Positions 1 to 10,300 of a DNA stretch of 64,000 bases are shown in pieces. The position numbers were made by a program, and so were the translations under genes. The notes beneath the pieces were generated by a model that saw only the letters and a program-made list of their open reading frames with translations, searched no databases and was not told the DNA's origin. The stretch is from NCBI GenBank assembly GCA_903813345.2, contig CAIIXF020000012.1:32122501-32186500 (forward strand), in the 5' to 3' direction. Position 1 is the first letter of the stretch, and each line of letters opens with the position of its first letter. This stretch comes from Owenia fusiformis. Lineage: Eukaryota; Annelida; Polychaeta; Sabellida; Oweniidae.

Positions 1-1206
1 TTGGAGGCTTCGCTCTAACTTTGCTCAACATTTGAACAAATTTGTGTATAAGTTTCATTATAAAATAATTTATTTTATGTACCTTTCTAGATATCTTATC
101 TATCTAGATATATATAGGGACCCTGCCACCCGGAATAGTATTTAAAAAACGCAAATCACATCACAACTGTTATTGTGAAAAATTGGAGACTTTTAAGTTA
201 TTTTATCAAAAACCAACAAAATTAGGGCGTCCAAGACTTTTGGATCACCCCTCGTAGTGATGTGATATTTCAATAAATAGTATAAAACTGTGAATATACA
301 ATAAAAACATATGCAGTTTTTTATTTATTTGGTGCCTGGTTGATCTAGTTGATGTTGTGAAACAGGGGTTGATCTTAGATTATTAGTCATGAATCCATGT
401 CAACTATTGTCCAAGCACAATTTGCACCTATCATGTGTGGTTTTGGTGCACCTTAAATGTAAGCATGTCTTCTAACTTAATAAGTGACATCATCAAGATT
501 GGTTGTCAAAGTACCCGGATGTGGAAACTGTGAGGTTTTATGTTTTGATGCAGCAATTAAGTATTATACTATATAAACTAGATGTTCCAGTGTTACATAG
601 ATAATGCCACAAATAAATTCTAAGAACTAATATGTTCAAGTACATGAAAAATCGCTGTTTTTAGTATCTTAATAAATGACATGAATGGCAATTGAAAAGA
701 GGAAAATCCCAAAGTAGATTACAAAATCATTCCTGTTTCATGATACTTTCCCGAATAATAAGGATATAGGAGAGGGAACGGTTTCAACAAATGATGTTAC
801 AAATAAACTTCCTTAGTTATACATCTAGCCTCACAACGGAATGAATTAAATTTAAATTTCACAAATATTAGAGGTGTTTTTCTTTCCCCAATTCAAAAGT
901 GTATGATATAAATTGCCGGCCTAATATAATTTGTCAAAAATTGAGGAAAACGTTAACTGACAACTTTCCTGTTTCATCGATAAAAAATTCCAAATATATA
1001 ACAAGGATATCCAGTCGGCGATGGTTTCTAAGAACGAATGTTCGATGATATTCCCTCAGCAAAAAAACACTGACTAACATTGAATGCTAACTCACAAGTA
1101 ATAATCTACAGTGAAACTTTAAGTTCGACCAGAAAGTACTTGCAAAATTGCTTGTAGAAAGTCCTGTTTCAAAATAACACAAAAGAAGCTGTTGAAGTCG
1201 AATAAG
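1..1206. other. Upstream flank and possible 5' leader of the Toll-like receptor
   Basis: No coding region is recognisable. The sequence is AT-rich with no long open frame. The last part (about 1150-1206) may be a non-coding first exon, because it ends in AATAAG followed by GTACGT, a good splice donor. I see no clear TATA box or CpG island. Confidence 0.35.
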
Positions 1207-1367
1207 GTACGTTTTCTTTTACATTTCTGTCTATGGATATCGATATGATTTATCGTTAAGCTATGTTGCTTGCAATTTTATACTTCATCAGTCGCTTTGA
1301 CTTCAAGTCATTTTGTAAGCCACGTGTAAGTAAACAACGCTGTCAAGGTGCTATTGTCTATTTTCAG
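1207..1367 (+). other. Candidate 5'UTR intron of the Toll-like receptor
   Basis: A donor-like AAG/GTACGT at 1207 pairs with a strong acceptor (pyrimidine tract ending TTTTCAG) at 1367, only nine bases before the ATG at 1377. Many invertebrate TLR genes have a coding region in one exon with an intron just upstream of the start codon, so this arrangement is plausible. RNA evidence is needed to confirm it. Confidence 0.45.
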
Positions 1368-1376
1368 AAATAAACT

Positions 1377-2468
1377 ATGTCTAGAGTTCCTGTGACCTTT
1401 ATTTTGTTTCTATCCTGGCAATTTAACAAGATATCATCCACTTCTTCTGGGCCATTCCCTGCAGTAAATGAACAGTTTGATGTAAACAATGATAACAACA
1501 TTCTCAATGGTGTAAAGAACTGTGATCCTGTTGGACCAAACGCTGATTTACATAACATCACAGATGCCATCAATAATAGTGACAAAGGTTATCCTATGAG
1601 TAAGAATGGAAATGATGTCATCACTAGAAAGTTATACACCTGGTCCATTCTATCAGCAGAGAGTGACAATTTTGATGGAATGCGAGAAAGCATTTCACAA
1701 AAACAAATACTAAGATCAAGTCATTATTCATCACATTCCTATGGTTCTACGAAGTATGGATTTTGTGAAGATTTGTGTGAATATGACCGATTCAAACAAC
1801 ATTTAAAATGTTTCGGGAAGACCTATCCAGATGTAAAACTTGGAAGTGTCTTAAAATGTATACCAAATTCTGCTGTACTAGACACTTTGGAACTTTTACA
1901 CTTTAACTTTGGGACGATACCAAATGGACTCTTCAAAGGCATGTATAACTTACAAATGTTGTATATCAAAGAGTCGAATGTTACAGGGATCGAGCCAAAT
2001 GCTTTTGAGGGACTAAATAAGTTAGTTGTACTGGAATTGTTTGATACAGGAACTTGGAAAACAGGTATAGCATATCTTGGCAAACACATATTCCAGCATT
2101 GTATTGAGCTACGAGGACTGGCCTTGGGGAAAGTCCAAAATATGGACAATGATACATTTGTTACACTACCAAAGTTGGAAATCATGGCTGTAATGGATAT
2201 GAGCTTACTTGATCACTCTCATGCGTTTGGTTATATTCAATCATTGACTAAACTGCTCATGGTAAATATTGGATTGATGGACATGCCTCGTTTCACTCTT
2301 TCCAAAGAGTCTCGATGTCATCATTTTGTTGAATTGAATCTAGCTCATAACAATATCAGTAGTCTCTCTTTAAAACAGCCATTTGATACAGTGAAACCAT
2401 TAAAAATTGCAATCAATAATAACAAACTCACAGAGATAACAAAATTAGATATATCTGTGACAATTTAG
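1377..2468 (+). CDS. Toll-like receptor, N-terminal part (signal peptide and LRR ectodomain)
   Basis: 363 codons. A hydrophobic N-terminus (residues about 5-22) looks like a signal peptide. A cysteine cluster (CEDLCEYDRF...LKC, around residues 132-146) resembles an LRR N-terminal cap. Leucine-rich repeats follow, with units such as LELLHFNFGTIPNGLF, LYIKESNVTGIEPNAF and LNLAHNNISSLS. The frame stops at 2466-2468 in the middle of a repeat, and the LRR pattern resumes at once in another frame (about 2464-2581, with the motif LDLSNNDIKMIEP). The protein is therefore cut by a frameshift, not naturally finished. The part with the transmembrane segment and TIR domain is the next open frame (2814-4424). 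Whether this is a pseudogene, a sequence error or an unusual splice cannot be decided here. Confidence 0.85.
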   Translation: MSRVPVTFILFLSWQFNKISSTSSGPFPAVNEQFDVNNDNNILNGVKNCDPVGPNADLHNITDAINNSDKGYPMSKNGNDVITRKLYTWSILSAESDNFDGMRESISQKQILRSSHYSSHSYGSTKYGFCEDLCEYDRFKQHLKCFGKTYPDVKLGSVLKCIPNSAVLDTLELLHFNFGTIPNGLFKGMYNLQMLYIKESNVTGIEPNAFEGLNKLVVLELFDTGTWKTGIAYLGKHIFQHCIELRGLALGKVQNMDNDTFVTLPKLEIMAVMDMSLLDHSHAFGYIQSLTKLLMVNIGLMDMPRFTLSKESRCHHFVELNLAHNNISSLSLKQPFDTVKPLKIAINNNKLTEITKLDISVTI

Positions 2469-2813
2469 GACCGCTGCATCATTATCTCTGGATTTGTCAA
2501 ACAATGATATAAAAATGATTGAACCATATTTTCTAGAGAGCATTCGAGAAATGAAACTTATCAACTTATTAATTTATATGTAACTCTAGCAGACTCTACC
2601 ATCTCACTTTTCCTGCATTCCTGCATTTCATTAAAATAATTGTATTTACAAATATTGACTTTTGATCCTTGAACTACAATATACGCCTTGCGTCAGATTG
2701 TATATGAATACTATATGTAACATGTTAAAAATTGGAATAAACTTAAACTTAAAATAGGGTCACTAAATTTTGCACACAACATAAATTTCAAATACAAGAA
2801 TTTCAAGACACTC
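2464..2813 (+). other. Frameshift and interruption inside the Toll-like receptor
   Basis: After the stop of the upstream frame, LRR coding continues in a different frame from about 2464 to a TAA at 2579-2581. The next about 140 bases (2582-2720) hold several stops in the receptor frames and look non-coding. The downstream frame is open from 2721 and reads LRR-like sequence before its first ATG at 2814. A GT at the end of the first segment (ATATGTAACT) and an AG before GGTCAC (2757) could delimit a short intron, but joining them does not give the downstream frame. Two separate lesions, an indel and an insertion, fit better. Confidence 0.6.
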
Positions 2814-4424
2814 ATGGGAAGCCTTAATCACAAACCAATTAGGAGTTTGAAACTCGTTGGATGTGGTATTGTCTTTGGGGAGTTTAATGCAAACATTCTA
2901 AACTCCCTTCAATGGTCGAATCTTCAGGAATTGTTCATTGGCGACAACATAATCAGAGTTTTAGAATCAGATGCATTTTCAAATGTAAGTTCTCTCAAAC
3001 TGTTGTACGTCTCAAACTTCATGCAATTTTCACCACAATTCCTGGAGCCTCTTCAAGCAAGTTTAGAGGAACTTATCATCGATAGCACAATTCTTCACAA
3101 CATAGCAGACACAAAGTACAGGCACGGGATTGATTTGAATAAATTGAAAAATCTAAGGGCACTTCAAGTTAAGAACCTTGATGCTAGTCAGGTTTCTTTG
3201 CGATTTGAAAGGGTTCAACTTGAGTATATTGCTTTTAATGACATGAAAGAATCATTTGATTCTTATGAACATAGTATTATGATGGTCATGCAAAACTCTC
3301 CTAAATTAAAGGAGATAGACTTGGGGGGAAATCTGATGTTTCGCTACAGTGATAAGCAATTATGCTCCATGTTCAACAGTATAAATGTTACTTTGCTGTC
3401 ACTGACGGACAATTATTTTCCAAACCCTCCAACTTGTATGTTTCGAAAGTCAAACATTTCAAAGTTAATCCTTAAGCGGAACAGAATAACTCACATTCAA
3501 GATGGTTTATTTGAATACATTCAAAGTTTAGTTTTTATCGATTTATCAGAAAATCCTTTGCAGGTAATTGATGAAAAGGCATTCACTTACTTTTCCGAAA
3601 ACCCGGCAAAAATATATGAGATATTTATTGAACACACAAAATTGATGTGTGACTGTAGGATGAAAGCATTCATTCTCTGGCTACAACATAGGCCAAAGAA
3701 CATTGTAGTGATACATGATAAGTTCTGTGCAGCGCCAAGAACAAAGGACGAATTAATGAAAGTAAGAATAACATGGGTAGAATGCCATAGAGAATTATTC
3801 ATAAGTGTCTGCGTTACATCTGGTATTGCTTTACTTGTTATGACAGCACTAACAGGATCATTGGTGAAATTCTGTTGGAACCACATGAAATACAAACAAC
3901 TGGTAAATAGAGCAAGAAGACAAAACGCTGAGCGTCATATTGAAGGAAGCGAAGACGATAATGAACGCTGTGATGCATTTATCACTTACCATCCAGAAAA
4001 GAGAATTTGGGTTGATGGTGTCATGACAGATGAACTGATAAAGGGAGATATCGAGTTCACATTAATGTTGCATGTGACTAGTATTGATTGTTCCAATACC
4101 AGTGGAGAGTCAAACTCTGATGAGATTTCTGCACGCATGGCACAATGCTACAATTTTGTCTTTTTGGTGTCACGAGGTTGGATAAAAGAGGGCGTGAATG
4201 AGTTTGAGATGGAAGCTGCAATAGATTTGTTGAAACAAAGCAAGAGGCATACACTAATTGTGATAATGATGGAGAACATACCACAGAAGGATATGTCAGA
4301 GACTCTGAAACTGATGGTGACAAACAATTTCTGTTTGAAGTGGAGTGAGAATGAGAGAGAACAAAGAAAGTTTTGGAGAGATCTCAAACTGGAACTTGGT
4401 AAGAAAAAAATCAAACTAAATTAG
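2814..4424 (+). CDS. Toll-like receptor, C-terminal part (LRRs, LRRCT, transmembrane, TIR)
   Basis: 536 codons from the first ATG; the frame is open back to 2721. Order: further LRRs (motifs LQELFIGDNIIRVLESDAF, LILKRNRITHIQDGLF, FIDLSENPLQVIDEKAF), a cysteine-rich LRR C-terminal cap beginning CDCRMKAFILW (residue about 279), one transmembrane segment (residues about 326-352, nt 3792-3870), then a TIR domain (about 384-533). TIR box 1 is present as CDAFITY and box 3 as KFWRDL. The box 2/BB-loop region, usually RDxxPG, reads HVTSIDCSNTSGES and lacks the Arg-Asp and Pro-Gly. TLRs sense microbial ligands and signal through TIR adaptors; the changed BB loop makes standard MyD88 signalling uncertain. 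A candidate AATAAA polyadenylation signal lies at 4596-4601. Confidence 0.9.
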   Translation: MGSLNHKPIRSLKLVGCGIVFGEFNANILNSLQWSNLQELFIGDNIIRVLESDAFSNVSSLKLLYVSNFMQFSPQFLEPLQASLEELIIDSTILHNIADTKYRHGIDLNKLKNLRALQVKNLDASQVSLRFERVQLEYIAFNDMKESFDSYEHSIMMVMQNSPKLKEIDLGGNLMFRYSDKQLCSMFNSINVTLLSLTDNYFPNPPTCMFRKSNISKLILKRNRITHIQDGLFEYIQSLVFIDLSENPLQVIDEKAFTYFSENPAKIYEIFIEHTKLMCDCRMKAFILWLQHRPKNIVVIHDKFCAAPRTKDELMKVRITWVECHRELFISVCVTSGIALLVMTALTGSLVKFCWNHMKYKQLVNRARRQNAERHIEGSEDDNERCDAFITYHPEKRIWVDGVMTDELIKGDIEFTLMLHVTSIDCSNTSGESNSDEISARMAQCYNFVFLVSRGWIKEGVNEFEMEAAIDLLKQSKRHTLIVIMMENIPQKDMSETLKLMVTNNFCLKWSENEREQRKFWRDLKLELGKKKIKLN

Positions 4425-7343
4425 CTGAACTCCTTATATGATAGGATTCATCCATATACAATTTATGATTTGTACATTATAGCAGCTGGCGTGATAAGTA
4501 ATGTAATATCAACAAATCACATTTGGTTATAATTTATTTTGTACATAGTTATTTGATTTGCTTGTAACAAAATTTGGGATGTAAAATTAATTTAAAATAA
4601 AAGGTTTTGATTGAGACTTTGTAAATGCAATTTCCAAGATTCTTTGAAAATGGGAATTTTTATTGATGGAATAAATTATACGAAACTCTATATGCATATT
4701 GTTTTTATCACATTTTTGGATGTTATATTGTGATCAGCTTGTCTGGCCAACGGCAGGTGTGGAGTTTTTGGGTAGATATTAAAGCAGCCATATTTGAATA
4801 ATCTGTCTTGACAACTTGTCTATAAGGTATTGTCTACTTGTTTTAACCCGCCAAATCTAACTATACTAGACTGGAGTCAATATCCTGATATTTCAGCAAC
4901 AAGAAAACAATCAAAATTGCTACCCTTTCAATGTTTCAACAAATAAAAGTTGTTCTCCAAAAACGGTGTCCTGGATAAATCCAAGTAACATTTAACAATT
5001 CATTTATCAAAAAAGTAACTTTAATACAGCTTGGAGAGGCATGCACAACAAACACGAATAAGGCATCAACACGACAAAATGTCACCATCTAGTATTAAGT
5101 GAGGTTTGAATTTCTGAGAACTTGTAGATGATTTTGAAAAAATTGTCAATTTGAATAAGTTGAAAAAAGACCCCATTGACGGTGAAATCTAAAATCTAAA
5201 ATCAGATTTGAACTTGTAGATGATTTTGAAATAAAATTGGTCAATTTAAAGCAAGTTAAAAAAGAAGTGCCTTGATTTCTACCTTTAACAAGTTCTATAA
5301 CCAACCAATTAGCAGATAAAATGGGCAAATCCGGGAATGATGTACAAAAAGACCGAATACATAAGGTTTGAACAACAATGTTCAAGACTTGCTGAACAAT
5401 AGCAAAGTTCAAAATAAACAGCCTTGCAGTTCCCTAGTGTGTTCTTTGCCGTAGAAATAAGCACTGAACTAATTGCTTGGAGATCAAAAAATATCGAGTT
5501 CAAACCATTGGATCCACGTTTCGCAAAACCAAGAAACTGAAGCAGTGTTGGTATAACCCTAATGATTTCTGATGCAAGAAAATAAAAAATGAAATCAATG
5601 AGGTATAACAATTTTATTTCACTATTTGTTTTATTTGATTAATTTTGCCTTGCATTAAGTCATTTTAATTTTATTCAAATATCAGACTATGACTATAAGT
5701 ATTAATCAATTCATATTTTTCTAAGATGTAAGTTAAAGACAGACTTTCTGAACCACCTGGTTGCTCATTAGACCTTATAAGGCAAGTCACATCCATTAGG
5801 CTTGTCAATCAAATCCTTATCCAATCAGCTAATAGTGATGCTTTGGGGGATAATATTTATGTTCATATAAACATAACAAAAGCACATGTTATAATTTCAT
5901 ACTTTACAGTCAGTGAACATGAACTGAATTATAGCAATTGACCAACATTTTTTTTAACCAAGAGTCTTCATACATTTTGTTATGCTTGCTACATAGATTT
6001 TCCAGTTAATATATGTAAAATAAATGTAGGTCTCCTTTAGGTAAATTGATTCATGTTCTAACAATCCCTAACATCTAAATTTGATATCATAAAGCAATTG
6101 CTTTTGGGGTCATTTCAAGAATTAAATGTAGATACCAGCACAAAAGCTTGAAATGTATGGGAAATTCTGTACAAATTTGAAAACGTGTATTGGTTCTTTC
6201 ATCTGGTCCCTACCTACCACAAAGGGTTGCACTAAGTTATGCCCTTCATTTATGCAATAATTCTGCACTTTTCAACCTCTATTACCATTTTGTACCAGGG
6301 TCTCTCCAAATTTGAAATTGATGATCTTTTATATTTATGTAACCATATGCAAATGGTAAGAGATAATGAATTGTCCCATTTCCTAGGGTTGTTCCATATG
6401 AGACCCGTTCTTATAAAATTTCTCTAAGGTAAAAAACCTTTGTAAACAGGTTTTTGGACAAATGGAACATCAAAAATAGTGACTTTGTCCTTGTGTTGTT
6501 CAGGAGACCTCATTCTTACACAGTCATTATACAGTGAACATGTCTCAACCATCAGAAAAATAGAGAGCTGATGTTCAAGATTGAAATAACAGGATATGAA
6601 AGAATATATTAAAAACAGAGCTATCTTCACACTGACTTGCAGAAAGTACTCGTAAAAGCAAGTTTGAGCAAAAAGAAACTTTTGTAAAGTCATCAAACTC
6701 TAGAAAGGGCAATAGATGAGTTTCTTATATCAATGTTAGCCAAGTAAACCATGGCCAAGTACATTGTAGTAATCTCAAGTCTTTGGAACAGTATACAGTT
6801 ATCTTGAAGTCTTTTACATCAAGCAAATGCATTGGATTTTGTAATTATATAATGTCTTTGTAGTCATACCTTTAATATACCATATGTAGGTAAGTAAATG
6901 ACACATTTCTTATGATTAACAGTAGTATGAATTATGTTTAAATTGAAATGGTACTTATAACATGTGCTTTTGAAAGATTTACAAACAAACTTTACATCAT
7001 GTGACCCTGAATACCTCACCTTATTGGTTGAAATTTGAATTAGGCCACTCCTCTTAATTAAAAAAATTACCAATTTTCAAATAAGGATTTCTAAAAAAGT
7101 AATGCATAATTGCAATAGTTGATTAATAGATTTTAAGGAGAATGTATTCATAAACATCTGTGACAATTTTTATGGTGATCTGTTGGCTACAACTAACAGA
7201 AAATCAAAATTATTCCTCTTGGTTAGAATTTTTCATATTCCTAATATTTTCAAATTTAGAATGACTCCATTTTTACTGGTCAAGCTGCTTTTATAGTGGA
7301 GGCTCTGTCTTTAAGGGTAACAGCATGGTGTTTAGCAGCTAGC
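4425..7343. other. Intergenic region between the Toll-like receptor and cPLA2
   Basis: No gene is recognised. The first part is the receptor 3'UTR. Around 5105-5260 a segment of about 95 bp is imperfectly duplicated (shared core AACTTGTAGATGATTTTGAA). Open frames in 5146-6696 show no domain-like pattern. The end of this region is the likely 3'UTR of the minus-strand phospholipase. Confidence 0.5.
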
Positions 7344-10300
7344 TCAATCTTCTAATTCCTCTTTTACATCTGGAAGACCTTCTTGTGCGTTAAACGTAAA
7401 GAATGGATTGTCCTGAGCGCCTGTGTGGTCAAGGTCAATAGCAGCAGTCGTAAATTGTTCATTTTCATCATCTAACCCAGCACTACCCCTGCGTTTGGTG
7501 AATCTTGGTGCACTAACTATTAAGTATGGATTAGCCGTATGCATTTGCGGGGTTTTCGGCCCCTGTGGCAACGTTAAGCCTGGTTTTCCTAGATTTAATT
7601 TTAAAGGACCGGGTGAAGGAGAGGTTTGCAATGACAATGTAGGTAGTGAGAAGGGGGTGTTTGTGTCAGTGTCTGAGTGGTGCTGGATACTTATTTCTGG
7701 TGCGGGTTCATCAAAATTGAAGACAGCCTGTTTAGGTGGATATGAAATTCCACTGGCTTCACCAATTTTGCCTTCCTCAATTTGGTCATCTGGTAGGGCA
7801 TTGTCATCGTCCGGTGCTATTATGTTTATCATAATTGGACTATCGTCTGCGCCCATCACGTGACTACCAACAACTGGATTGTCGTTATTATGCAGGCTTT
7901 CAAATCTGCACAAATAATTCCTTAACTGCCTCCTCTGGTCAAGGCTTTTGATTTTCAATGTCTTCATTTTATTGGTTGGAATGGGTGCCTTTTGGGTTTT
8001 ATTTCTCCTCTTTTCGATACACTCTTTCATGACATCTTTGATATCTTCGATGTGTAGAAGCGTGTTGAACTCGGTAAGTTTCTTAAGTCTGTCAAATTGC
8101 TCGTGTGTATATTTGAAGTTAAAAGTTGAATATGGAGAGTTTGGGTCATCAAACAGATTAAAGCTGGCAAACTCTTTTTCTTCGTCTGTTTGTCGCAGAA
8201 TCGCTGAAAATGTAAATGTTTCATTTACAATTTACTTCCAAAAGCATGGATACTTTCTGACGTGAAGATGTTTATGATGTTGATGTTCTAGATATGACTG
8301 TTTTAAATCACATCATCCTAAAGTGTGAAAGAAATGATGGTCCCCCAGGAATTGTGGTACCGTTTCTTAACGGCCCTTACTGGCCCTGATTGCGTATAAG
8401 ATAATGAGGGAAAGAGTTGTATTTAGGGCACCATATAAATCAATGGAGAGTAGGAACATAATTTGATAGGACCTCCTACCCTTTTACACCGGCTCCTCCA
8501 AGGCCTTACCACTAAATGACACCATACCTTACCTGGTGCTTTGAAGTTTCTAAAATTCAAGTTTACGAGGCAGAAGTGCATCACCACAGGACAGTTTGGA
8601 TTTGTGGGGTGTCTAAAGATATACAGTTCCTTCATGCCCTCTCTTTCAAAGACGCCTGCGTCTATTGGAGGGAAGGCGATGTCGTTCATCTTTGCCCATT
8701 TCTCAGCTAGAAGAAGTTCCTAAATATATAAATGTTTTGTCTTGTACAAAAAAATACAGAATCAAATACAGCATCTAAAAGTGATAAATATCAACAAAAA
8801 AACGAGATGATGAAAACATATATAAGCCTCGAAAATTATGTCAACGTAAAAACAAAAGCGACCAGCATCCGGTGAAATATAACACAGCAAAATTAAATGC
8901 TGCCTAATGCTATGTAATTCCATACATAACATAATCATGAAATAATTACATACCTTGAAAGGATGCGTATTATCACTCGGTCTTGCACTGAAGTCAAAGG
9001 AAATTAGAAGATCGACCCCGCGTTGTGGCCGTAAAAGCAAAGGATACGGCGAGTTGAAGGTTAAACCAGCATCCACCATGTAAAGTCGTTTGATGTTTGT
9101 TGGAGTCATCTCAAATATCCCGTCAAATTCATCTTTAACAGCACAGCATAATTATCAAAAAGTCAGATGTTGCAATAATAGAAAGATTTTGACAGAATTG
9201 TTTTACCACTTTGAATAAGTGAGTGTCGATCATTAAGAACCCTAAAATTTGTATATATATCATTATACTGTTAATGAAGTCTGTATGTTAATATGGTTTC
9301 CAAGCCTGGCGAAGGTGACAATTTTGACAAACATTTGGTGGCGGGGGCTGTCGAGTTGCGTCAATGGGTTTTATTAAAACGCAGCGTCTTAGACTGACCA
9401 TCGTAACCCCGGGGATCGCGGTGTCTACACTCACACCCCTCCCGGCGATGACCAGTCTAACAGACAAGCTTTTGCCATCTAACCAACCGCACACGCCTTG
9501 TTTTGTTACTTTATTGGGAGAGGGACCTAGGACATTAAATGGTAGTTTTCATTAAAGATTGAAGTATATAAAATTTACCCAATGAAGTGTTGAGTCTTGG
9601 CGTAAATGGGGAAAGTGGGTAGATCTTATTAAGCTGAAGTCCTCTGAGAGGATTATGAACAACACCCGCTCGCCCAGCGCGACTGCTAAGGAAACTTGCC
9701 CTGCAAAAGAGAATTGGTGTAAGAGAAATTACGGTCCGCACTTACCCCTTGTAGCCTCCTATATGTGCTCCATATTGCCCATAATTGAGCATCAAATAAT
9801 CATATCGAATAAGTCAATGAATAAATCTAAAATAACCAAATAAGTGTACCGGTGTAAATGGGTAGTTGGTCCTATCAAATTTTGGTCATACTCTCTATTG
9901 ATTTATATGGTGACCTAATTACAATTATTTTCCTGATTATTTATACACAGCCATGGCCAGTAAGTGCCGTAAGGAAAGGGGACCATAATCCCCAGGGGAC
10001 CATAATTCATTTTACACCGGGTGCATTTTCTGTTGGTTACCTAATTGTAGTTTCACGGTTTGCTATTTTAGAATTTTACATACTTGTTAAAGACTCCTGA
10101 CATACATTTCTCAAAAAAGCTCAGTTTTCTTTTCTTAGACTTTTCCTTTTTCAGGCTTAATCGTCTACGTTGTTCTCGAATGGATGACGAACGCCTCCGC
10201 CAGGGAGAGTTAGGTGCAGTTGTATCATCCGGGTCTTTCTCAGACTCAGATCCCGGATATTCAAAATCAGATGCATCTGAGCTCCATTGGCGACTTGATC

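Noticed and set aside
1364..1585. Minus-strand frame over the receptor start, and others at 1823-2185, 3587-3895 and 4078-4414
   Set aside because: Antisense shadows of the Toll-like receptor.
2579..2757. GT-AG intron joining the two Toll-like receptor halves
   Set aside because: The candidate GTAACT and AAAATAG sites exist, but the join does not enter the downstream frame and does not explain the earlier frameshift at about 2465.
7423..7863. 146-codon plus-strand frame
   Set aside because: Antisense shadow of the last cPLA2 exon, whose minus-strand frame is supported by homology.
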